Below are positions 37,419-44,966 of a stretch of 64,000 bases of DNA, in pieces; position 1 is the stretch's first letter; every line of letters starts with the position of its first letter. Source of the DNA: JBAOHV01 sp037045265 (GTDB lineage Bacteria > Actinomycetota > Acidimicrobiia > Acidimicrobiales > Microtrichaceae); the NCBI GenBank assembly GCA_037045265.1, contig JBAOHV010000004.1, positions 313,801 to 377,800 on the forward strand, in the 5' to 3' direction. The position numbers and the translations under genes are program-made. The notes beneath the pieces are model-generated. The model did not search any database. It was not told the origin of the DNA and was given only the letters and a program-made list of their open reading frames with translations.

Positions 37419-38675
37419 CTAATGAATCTCTTTGGCCTCGGAGCCCTTGCGTGCCTTGTAGCGCGCGATAGGCCTCCTGGCGTCGCTGGGCGAGCTCGTC
37501 GGCCGTATAGCCGCCCGAGGTCTTGGCGGGGTTGGGCAGCCGATGGAAGGGGCTGACGCCGCTCGCCGCCGCGGGCTCGGCCGGTGCAGCCGGCGCAGCG
37601 GCGCGCCACCGGCGCTTCGGGCGGCCACGGGTGCAGCCGGCGCTGCGACCGCCACGGGTGCTTCGACCGCGGCCGGAGCGGGCGCTGCGGTGGCTGGCCA
37701 GTGGCGCGGCGGCCGCGGCAACAGCCCCTGCGCCGTGCAGCACCTTGGCATCGGGGCCTTTGCGCTCCTTGTAGCGATCGTAGGCCTCGACGCGGCGCTG
37801 GGCGATCTCATCGACGGTGTAGCCGCCGGAGGTCTTGGCCGGATTGGGCATGCGGGTGAACGCGCTGTCCGCGGCCGGCGCGGCCGGTTTCGCCGCCGCG
37901 GGACGGCCGGCGCTGCTGGCGGCGCTGCTGGCGGCGCCGGCTTGGCTGGAGTGGCCGCCACAGCCGCGGCCGCGGCCGCGGCCGCGGGGTCGGCTTGGCT
38001 GCCGGCGCTGGCTTGGCCGGAGCCGTGGCGGGCGTGGCGGCTTTGGCCTCCGCCGGCTTGGCGACCGGTTTGGCCTTGGCGGCCTGTCTGGCGGCCTTCT
38101 TGGCCTCTTCCTCGGCCCGGCGTTCTTCTTCCGCCGGGAACTGGGTAGGATAGAGCGCGGCGTAGTACTCCAGCGGCACCGTCAGCTCGGTCATGTTGTA
38201 GACCAGGCTGGGGTAGCGGTCGTAGACGGCCAACTCGTAGTCGTGGTTCATCTTGATGGCGTCGAAGGGGCAATACTCGGCGCAGAAGCCGCAGCTCATG
38301 CAGATCGACGACATCGATGATAGAACTCAGCCGGGTGCGGCAATGGGCTTGCCGTTGGCGTCGGCGTCGCGCACGATCCAGATGCACTGGGGCGGGCAAA
38401 CCTTGGCGCAGATGCCGCAGGCTGTGCAGCGATCTTCCTGCTTTGGGATGTGATCGTAGAGCAGCATCGGAATATAGCGGAAGCGCTCTGGCAGTTGCAC
38501 GCTTCTCTTCGGGATACTGAATTGTGAAGATGCCCTTTTCTTCAGGCGTTTGCCGCGAATAGTATCTTGCCCGATAGGCGTAGCGACTGGGAATTTGCTT
38601 GACGTCGTCGACGTAGGTGTCGACAAAGCGTTTGAAGGTGACGCCCAAGCCTTTGAGAAGTCCAGTTCCGAACAT
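37419..38675 (-). CDS. nuoI: NADH-quinone oxidoreductase subunit I with repeat-bearing C-terminal tail
   Basis: The N-terminal part is NuoI, carrying clusters N6a/N6b of complex I: CTACGICAKVCPPQC and CMSCGFCAEYCPFDA, with the leader MFGTGLLKGLGVTFKRF. Normal NuoI is about 160-230 aa; here about 250 residues follow. The tail has Ala/Pro/Lys-rich linkers and two copies of a ~40-residue repeat: PNPAKTSGGYTVDEIAQRR and PNPAKTSGGYTADELAQRR, each followed by a charged helix with EAY and YK.RKG. Four or more frameshifts (near 38,500, 38,320, 37,960-37,870, 37,480) break the frame, but both repeat copies are clear. The function of the tail is unknown. Confidence 0.82.
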   Translation of the reverse strand: MFGTGLLKGLGVTFKRFVDTYVDDVKQIPSRYAYRARYYSRQTPEEKGIFTIQYPEEKRATARALPLYSDAALRSHPKAGRSLHSLRHLRQGLPAPVHLDRARRRRQRQAHCRTRLSSIIDVVDLHELRLLRRVLPLRRHQDEPRLRVGRLRPLPQPGLQHDRADGAAGVLRRALSYPVPGGRRTPGRGRGQEGRQTGRQGQTGRQAGGGQSRHARHGSGQASAGSQADPAAAAAAAAVAATPAKPAPPAAPPAAPAVPRRRNRPRRPRTARSPACPIRPRPPAATPSMRSPSAASRPTIATRSAKAPMPRCCTAQGLLPRPPRHWPATAAPAPAAVEAPVAVAAPAAPVAARSAGGAPLRRLHRPSPRRRAASAPSIGCPTPPRPRAAIRPTSSPSDARRPIARYKARKGSEAKEIH

Positions 38676-38709
38676 AGGCCTCCGTGTAGCGTGCAGCGTT
38701 AACGATGAA

Positions 38710-38751
38710 GAGGTGAAGCGTGATGGCTTGTGCGCCGGGACGTTTCACCTC
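38710..38751. repeat. Inverted repeat between nuoD and nuoI
   Basis: GAGGTGAAGCGT (38710-38721) and ACGTTTCACCTC (38740-38751) form a 12-base stem with one G-T wobble and an 18-base loop. A further ACGTTTCAC copy follows at 38,757. It could stabilise mRNA ends or be a dispersed palindrome. Confidence 0.6.
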
Positions 38752-38760
38752 TAAAACGTT

Positions 38761-39951
38761 TCACATTAACTGATCTACTTCGCCCAGCACAATATCGATC
38801 GCGCCGAGGATGATAACCGCATCAGCCACCTTGTTGCCCACGACCATCGGGCCTCAGGGCGTTCAGGTTGATGTAGGAGGGTGGGCGCACCCGGTAGCGC
38901 CAGGGATTGCCCGCTGCCGTTGGAGACCAGGTAGAAGCCCAGCTCGCCCTTGGGAGCTTCGATCGCGGCCGTAGGCATCGCCCGCCGGAGGGCGCACAGT
39001 GTAGTGCGTCCCTGGCCCTTGGCGGAGATGATCGGCGCCCTTCAGGAAGCTGCTTGATCGCCTGCCGCAGGATGCGAGGCTCTCGCGCATCTCGTCCATG
39101 CGTACCAGGAAGCGCGAGTAGACATCGCAGCCGTGGCGAAGGTCACCACGTCGAAATCGAAGCGATCGTAGATCGAATAGGGTTCGGCCTCGGCGGATGT
39201 CGTAGGGGACGCCGCTGCCGCGGAGTTGTGGGCCGGTGCAGCTCAGGCGACACCAGCGTCAGCCGGCGAGAGGTAGCCGACGCCAATGGAGCGCTGCTTG
39301 CACGATCTCGTTGCCCACCAGGTAGCGCTCCAACTCGTCGATCTTGGCGCGGCAGACGCTCATGTACCAACTGCTTGCAGGTGTCCAGCCAGCCCGCGGG
39401 CAGGTCTGCGTACCACGCCGCCGAAACGCAGATAGTTGCACATCATGCGGCTGCCCGAGACCGACTTCGAACAGGTCGAGGATCAGCTCACGCTCAGCGC
39501 ACGGCGTAGAACAGCGGCGTGAAGAACGCGCCCAGGTCGTTGAAGAAGGTGCCCACCGAGAAGAGATGGTTGACGATGCGCGTCAGCTCGGCCATGATCA
39601 CGCGCAGATACTCAGCACGCTCCGGCGGCTGGTAAGGCCTCGCCCAGCAGTTTCTCTACGGCGATGGCATAGGCCAGGTTGTTGGACATGGAGCTGATGT
39701 AGTCCAGCCGGTCGGTGTAGGGCATGTTCATGAGATAGGTGTTGCGCTCACCGATCTTCTCATGGTTGCGATGCAAATAGCCCATCTCCGGCTCCAGCGC
39801 GGTAATCGTCTCGCCTTCCAGCTCCACGATCATGCGGAATACGCCGTGGGTGCTGGGGTGCTGCGGGCCAACGTTGACCACGATGCGATCGGTCTTCAGC
39901 TGCGCCAGGAACGCCGTTGCTGGAACGGTGCTCCAGCGGCCGCGTCGTCAC
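38761..39951 (-). CDS. nuoD: NADH-quinone oxidoreductase subunit D (heavily frameshifted)
   Basis: 49-kDa-type subunit lining the quinone site of complex I. IVVNVGPQHPSTHGVFR, then LEPEMGYLHRNHEKIGE and NMPYTDRLDYISSM are in one frame; KGELGFYLVSNGSG and GAIDIVLGEVDQLM near the C-terminus are in others. At least six indels break the middle. No independent stop separates it from nuoC: the upstream frame runs through VTTRPLEHRSSN with a GTG at 39951, and a single base insertion near 39,920 would explain the switch. So nuoC and nuoD are either fused or overlap closely. Confidence 0.85.
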
Positions 39952-40555
39952 CGGCTCGCTCCAGGTTTCTGGATCGAAGCCATCGGGATAGTGGACGTTG
40001 GAGCCCCAGGGGTTGCGGTCCTCGGCCCAGACGTGATAGCCGACGGGATGGCGGCTCTTGAAGGGCTTGAGATCAGCCTCGAAATAGGCCTCCTGCCAGT
40101 CTTTGCGCATAGGATGGCCGTTGAAGCCCTCCCACAGCAGAATGCGCCGCAGGTTGGGGTGGCCGGCGAAGTGGATGCCGTACAGGTCGTAGGCCTCGCG
40201 GCTCCTGCAGGTCGGCGCCTGGATAGACCGGCATCAACGAGGGCACAGTCGGATTGTCCTCCGGCAGCCGCACCTTGAGCACCTTGGGACCGCCCCCCTT
40301 GGTGGTGGAATAGAGATGATAGACGACCTCGAAGCGGTCGGCCGCGGTCCGATCCTTGAAGCCTAAGTAGTCCACCCCCGTCAGGTTGGAGAGCAGATCG
40401 TAGCCTTCGTGGTCACGCAGATGGGTGGCCAGGGCACCCAGCTTGTCCGGGGCGACGATCAGGCTGGTGTCGAGCAAGCCCTTTTCCGCGGCCGACACCG
40501 CGCCCGGCGCCACATCCTGGTAGGGCAGGGAGGTTTCAGTCGTTGCATCGCTCAT
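39952..40555 (-). CDS. nuoC: NADH-quinone oxidoreductase subunit C (frameshifted)
   Basis: 30-kDa-type subunit. ATG 40555 begins SDATTETSLPYQDVAPG; then HEGYDLLSNLTGVDYLGFK, FEVVYHLYSTTKGGGPKVLK, and after a shift near 40,205 YGIHFAGHPNLRRILLWEGF with HPMRKDWQEAYFEADLKP, the family signature. The start lies 3 bases after the nuoB stop, so nuoB, nuoC and nuoD form an operon. The C-terminal boundary with nuoD is unclear, see that entry. Confidence 0.87.
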
Positions 40556-40558
40556 GGA

Positions 40559-41515
40559 TCAACTCCCTTGATAGGTGAAGGAGGAAATGACGTTGCCGTC
40601 GGCGTCGACCAGGCTGGCGGTGTCACCTTCGTTGCGCCACATGTGCCGCTTGGACCAAATCTGGTCGCTGGCCGTGGCGGCTTGCGCCAGCGGGCCGCTA
40701 TGCACATGCACCTCCGCGTCAGGCATGAGCACAAAGCCGGCTGGGAAGTTGTAGGTCTGATCGCCCTGGCCGCTGATCAAGCGCCAGCCGGTCATGTCCT
40801 GAGCCAGGCCGCTGTTGCGCACGGTCACGCATTCGTCGGCGTTCAGGTGGCGCAGCTCGACGATGGTCAACTGGCCGGCGCTCCGCGTGGCCATCATGCG
40901 CTGCATGTTGATCTCACGCACCCGGCGCATGGCCGCGGGATCGGAGCTGAAGATGTCCGGTCCCAGCACGGGCATCGGCACCACGCTGCTGTATTCCTTG
41001 CGATACCACGGCACGGTGCGCACCGATTGCTTGCGGATCTTCTGCTGCAGCGAGATGAAGCCGTGCAGCAGCGCTTCGGGCGTGGGGGGGCAGCCGGGCA
41101 CATAGACATCGACCGGCAAATACTTGTCGATGCCCGACACCACGTTGTAGCCCTCCTTGAACGGCCCGCCGCCGGTGGCGCAAGCGCCCATGCTGATCAC
41201 GTAGCGCGGCTCGGCCATCTGGTTGTAGAGGCGCACAATCGGCACCACCATCTTCTTGGTCACCGTGCCGGAGATGATCAGCAGGTCGCATTGCCGGGGT
41301 GAAGGGCGAATGACTTCCATGCCGAAGCGGGAAAGATCGTAGCGGGCGGTGCCGGTGACGATGAATTCAATGGCACAGCAGGCCAAGCCAAAGCTCATCG
41401 GCCATAGGGAGAACGTGCGACCGGTGTTGTAGATCCAGTCAATGGTGGTCAGCAGCACATTGGACTGCACTTCTTCGGGCACGGATGCTGCACCCTGAGG
41501 TTGTTCTGCCATCAC
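40559..41515 (-). CDS. nuoB: NADH-quinone oxidoreductase subunit B fused to a lamin-tail-like domain
   Basis: The first ~190 residues are NuoB (PSST), which holds cluster N2: MSFGLACCAIEF, then SMGACATGGGPF and PVDVYVPGCPPTPEALL give the four Cys. The protein continues in an unbroken frame to residue 318. The extra part (from about residue 212) reads TIVELRHLNADECVTVRN, MTGWRLISGQGDQTYNFP, then SGPLAQAA, MWRNEGDTASLVDADG and a final Tyr, the strand pattern of a lamin tail domain (LTD). Because there is no frameshift in this ORF, the fusion is not an indel artefact. No nuoA precedes it. Start ATG 41515 (the next codon is also ATG). Confidence 0.85.
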   Translation of the reverse strand: MMAEQPQGAASVPEEVQSNVLLTTIDWIYNTGRTFSLWPMSFGLACCAIEFIVTGTARYDLSRFGMEVIRPSPRQCDLLIISGTVTKKMVVPIVRLYNQMAEPRYVISMGACATGGGPFKEGYNVVSGIDKYLPVDVYVPGCPPTPEALLHGFISLQQKIRKQSVRTVPWYRKEYSSVVPMPVLGPDIFSSDPAAMRRVREINMQRMMATRSAGQLTIVELRHLNADECVTVRNSGLAQDMTGWRLISGQGDQTYNFPAGFVLMPDAEVHVHSGPLAQAATASDQIWSKRHMWRNEGDTASLVDADGNVISSFTYQGS

Positions 41516-41740
41516 TCCGTCCTTTCGAGCTCGTTGCCGAGAGGGAGATGACTTGTCGCTTAAGGTGATGAAGCCGGCGCGCCGAGTAGCCGGCTGGGGT
41601 GGATATTCGAGGATATAGCGGGTGGTTTCCGAGCGGTTTCGCCGCCCGGTTCAGCCACATACAACTGACGTACAACGGCAGCCCATTCTACCTTGAAAAC
41701 GGATGTGGTGCAAATTTTCACCGCATCGAATTTTTCTCAC

Positions 41741-41783
41741 ATTCTTTAGAAGAATTGACAGAGTGTTGGCAATGTGCTAGAAT
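41741..41783 (+). promoter_or_regulatory. Sigma-70-type promoter with palindromic operator for the SufR-like gene
   Basis: TTGACA (41755-41760) and TAGAAT (41778-41783) are 17 bases apart. A perfect inverted repeat ATTCTT-TAG-AAGAAT (41741-41755) abuts and overlaps the -35 box, a likely autoregulatory site for the downstream Fe-S regulator. The start codon follows about 45 bases after the -10. Confidence 0.65.
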
Positions 41784-41828
41784 TGCCTCGAATTGGAACC
41801 TTTGATCGCAGACAGGTGCTAACACAGC

Positions 41829-42538
41829 GTGCAGACAACTCGTTATCGCATTTTGGAAATCATGAAAGAGCAGGGTGATGTGACCGTGGCTGAGCTGGCT
41901 CGACAGTTGGAGATGGCTCCTGTCTCGGTGCGGCATCACCTGGATGTTCTGCAAGGCGAGAACCTGATCAGCGCGCCGCGTGCGGCGGCGGGGCACGGTG
42001 GGGCGGCCTTTGCAGGTCTACGCGTTGACTGAGGCCGCCAACGCCCATTTTCCGCGCAACCACGAGGCGCTGGCCATGCGCCTGATGGACGAGCTCAAGC
42101 TGCTGTTGTCGGCCGAGCAGTTGCAGGAGCTGTTGGAGCGGATGGCGGAGCAAGAGGCGCGCCAGGCGCCGCCTCTGCCTGAAAACGCCAGCCTGGAGCA
42201 GCGGGTGGCCTCGACGGTGGCTTTTCTCAACCAGCGAGGCTATCTGGCGCGCTGACGAACGCCAGGGCGAGGCGTTCAACCTGTACACGGTCAACTGTCC
42301 CTACGCCGGCGTCTCCGAGCAACACCGTGAGCTGTGCCTCATGGACCTGCGCCTGATCAGCCAGTTGCTGGGCGCACCGCCAGCGCCGGTGGATCGGCTG
42401 GTCGATGGCGATTGTTGCTGCACCTATCGCATCGGCGGCCATCCGGCCGAGCGCGCGCCGGCGCAGATGGCCAGCCTGGCCGCAGGCAATCACCAGATCA
42501 GCGCGATCCCGCTCTATCTGGAGCCCTCGCCGGCGTAG
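41829..42538 (+). CDS. ArsR/DeoR-type regulator with C-terminal cysteine cluster (SufR-like, frameshifted)
   Basis: About 236 aa from GTG 41829. The N-terminal winged helix RYRILEIMKEQGDVTVAELA and APVSVRHHLDVLQ resembles SufR-type regulators. After two indels (near 41,985 and 42,253) the C-terminal half reads NLYTVNCPYAGVSEQH, ELCLMDLRLISQLL and DGDCCCTYRIGG, whose Cys residues could bind a 4Fe-4S cluster as in SufR. An Fe-S assembly gene lies 1.3 kb downstream, which fits an Fe-S biogenesis regulator. Alternative: another ArsR-like metal sensor. Confidence 0.7.
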
Positions 42539-42561
42539 GAGTGATCAGGAGAAGGAACGCC

Positions 42562-43625
42562 ATGTGGTCGTCGATTGACCTGACTGCCGCCGAGCCCAGG
42601 GACCAGCCGGCGCCGCGCTACGCCGGGCCGCTGCGCGATAGCTTCGGACGCCGCATCAACTACCTGCGCGTCTCGCTGACCGATGCGTGCAATCTGCGCT
42701 GTGTCTACTGCATGCCCGAAGAGATGCGCTTTCGGCCCGCGGGCCGAGCTGCTGCAGCGACGACGAGCTGGTTGGCAATTGTGCGCGCTGGCGGCCGAGC
42801 CTGGGCGTCACCAAGATCCGTCTGACCGGCGGCGAGCCGACCATCCGGCCCGGTGTGGTGGAGCTGGTGCGGGCCATCGTGGCCACGCCGGGCATCGAGC
42901 AGGTGGCCATGACCACCAACGGCCTGCTGCTGGCCGAGCTGGCCGAGCCGTTGGCGCGGGCTGGCCTGCGCGGGCTGAACGTCAGCGTCGACACCCTGGA
43001 CGCGGCCAAGTTTCGCCGCATCACCCGCTGGGGCGATCTGCGGCGGGTCTGGGACGGCATTGCCGCGGCCGAGGCCGCGCGCATCCAGCCGCTCAAGCTG
43101 AACGCCGTGGTGACGGCCGGCTTCAACGAGGAAGAGGTAGTTCCGCTGGCCCGGCTGAGCATCGCCCGCCCCTGGCACATTCGCTTCATCGAGACTGATG
43201 CCGCTGGGCAGCGTGGCCGATTTTCAACAGGAGGCCGTGGTCAGCTCCGCAGCAGACCCGGGCGCTGATCGAGGCCGGGCTGGGGCCGCTCTATCCGGTG
43301 GCCGGCCACGATGGCAGCGATCCGGCCCGACCCTATCGCCTGGCCGGCGCGCAGGGCCAGATCGGCTTCATCAGCTCCGGTGACCGAGCCCTTCTGCGCT
43401 GGCTGCAATCGCTTTCGACTGACAGCCGACGGCAAGCTGCGGCTCTGTCTGTTGCGCGATCGGGAAGTTGATCTATTGACCCCGTTGCGCAATGGCTGTA
43501 CAATGGATGCCTTGAAGGAGATCGTGCGCAACGCGGTGTGGCACAAGCCCTGGGGCCACGGCCTGCCCGAGGGCGAAATACCGCAGCTCCGCCTGATGTC
43601 ACAGATCGGCGGATGCGAACGATGA
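42562..43625 (+). CDS. moaA: GTP 3',8-cyclase MoaA (frameshifted)
   Basis: Radical-SAM enzyme of the first molybdenum-cofactor step. ATG 42562, with AGGAGAAGG upstream, begins a frame with the radical-SAM CNLRCVYC motif; then in other frames VTKIRLTGGEPTIRPG, NVSVDTLDAAKFRRIT, and the C-terminal cluster FCAGCNRFRLTADGKLRLCL. Frames change near 42,750, 43,195, 43,255 and 43,380. Expected length about 350 aa. It follows the SufR-like regulator by 23 bases and may be co-transcribed. Confidence 0.88.
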
Positions 43626-43627
43626 AC

Positions 43628-43840
<213 letters not shown>

Positions 43841-44263
43841 ATGGCAACAGCAATGATGACGATGGAACCTCAGGTCATGACCACCGACGGCGTGGTGTTG
43901 ACGGAGACCGCAGCCAGCAAGCTTTCTGGCATTATGATGGAGAAGGGCATGGCCGGCACCCACGGCCTGCGCGTTTTCGTGCAGGGCGGCGGTTGCGGCG
44001 GCATGCAGTACGGCATGACCTTCGAGAGCAGCGCTCGGCCCGGCGACCAGATCTACACCCAGCACGGCATGACCGTCTACGTGGATCCCACCAGCCTCTT
44101 CTACATCAACGGCGCGCGCATCGACTATGTCGACAGTTTGATGGGCGGCGGCTTCCACATCGAGAATCCCCAGGCCGTCTCTTCTTGCGGCTGCGGCAGC
44201 TCTTTCCGCACCTCGCACAGCCACACCGGCGAAGAGCAGGCCGAAAGCTGCGGCTATCATTGA
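43841..44263 (+). CDS. Iron-sulfur cluster assembly/insertion protein (IscA/ErpA/HesB type)
   Basis: 140 aa from ATG 43841. The core LTETAASKLSGIM, LRVFVQGGGCGGMQYGM, DPTSLFYINGARIDYVDSLM and the C-terminal CGCGSSF give the three Cys of an A-type Fe-S carrier. An N-terminal Met-rich leader and a His/Glu tail extend the usual 105-120 aa. It is preceded by short repeats and followed by a hairpin, so it is probably its own unit. Confidence 0.9.
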   Translation: MATAMMTMEPQVMTTDGVVLTETAASKLSGIMMEKGMAGTHGLRVFVQGGGCGGMQYGMTFESSARPGDQIYTQHGMTVYVDPTSLFYINGARIDYVDSLMGGGFHIENPQAVSSCGCGSSFRTSHSHTGEEQAESCGYH

Positions 44264-44268
44264 TGACC

Positions 44269-44320
44269 AACGATGCAGGATGAACGATGAACGGTGAGTT
44301 TAGATTCATCCTGCATCGTT
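44269..44320. repeat. Perfect inverted repeat after the Fe-S gene
   Basis: AACGATGCAGGATGAA (44269-44284) and TTCATCCTGCATCGTT (44305-44320) form a perfect 16-base stem with a 20-base loop. There is no T-run, so this looks like a dispersed palindrome made from the GATGAACGATGAA words seen at 43.6 kb rather than a terminator. Confidence 0.75.
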
Positions 44321-44341
44321 CGTCCTGCATCCTTCCCTGTT

Positions 44342-44722
44342 ATGCCTTCCCGTTTCTTCACTCTGGACGAAGCCAACGCCGCGCTGCCGCAGCTCAACGA
44401 GCTGCTCGAGCAGTTGATGCAGGCGCGGCGCGCGATCATCGACGCGCAGCCTGAGCTGTGGCCGATCCTGAAGAAGGCGATCGGCAATGGCGGCAGCAAG
44501 AAGGCCGGCCAGATGTTGGCCGAGTTTCAGCGCGTTCAGGCCGCGCATCAGGCCATCGAGGCGCTGGGCGTGGTGCTCAAGGATCCGGACGCGGGCCTGC
44601 TGGACTTTCTGCACCGCCGGCCGGACGGCCGCGAGGTTTATCTTTGCTGGCGCTACGGCGAGCCAAAGGTCAGCCATTGGCACGAGCTGCACGGCGGCTT
44701 TGCCGGACGCAAGCCGGTGTAA
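44342..44722 (+). CDS. DUF2203 protein
   Basis: 126 aa, intact. MPSRFFTLDEANAALPQL is the DUF2203 start, and LLDFLHRRPDGREVYLCWRY with KVSHWHELHGGFAGR its end. Family members are small soluble proteins of unknown role. The start ATG follows the palindrome at 44,320. Confidence 0.85.
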   Translation: MPSRFFTLDEANAALPQLNELLEQLMQARRAIIDAQPELWPILKKAIGNGGSKKAGQMLAEFQRVQAAHQAIEALGVVLKDPDAGLLDFLHRRPDGREVYLCWRYGEPKVSHWHELHGGFAGRKPV

Positions 44723-44778
44723 GCCTGCGCGGTCCCTCTCCTCCTCCATTAGCTGTCACTTTCCCGGCGTGGGCGCTT

Positions 44779-44800
44779 GCCCGCAGCCGGGCTTTTTTTT
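44779..44800 (+). terminator. Rho-independent terminator
   Basis: Stem GCCCG/CGGGC (44779-44783, 44788-44792) with loop CAGC and a run of eight T. It ends the DUF2203 transcript. Confidence 0.85.
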
Positions 44801-44820
44801 CTGGACGGGCGGGGAAAGCG

Positions 44821-44849
44821 TTGCCAAATTCGCGCTGTCGGGGTACAAT
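44821..44849 (+). promoter_or_regulatory. Promoter of the alpha-galactoside sensor gene
   Basis: TTGCCA (44821-44826) and TACAAT (44844-44849) with 17 bases between, about 120 bases before the first start codon. Confidence 0.5.
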
Positions 44850-44966
44850 CAGAACAGTCTGCACCGGCCCGCCAGCAGATCCAAGGCGTCGTCGGCCACG
44901 GATAATCGTAGTCTGACCAAAGCACTGGCCTGGTCCTTGAGCCAGGCCAAAGAAGTGACACTTGCT

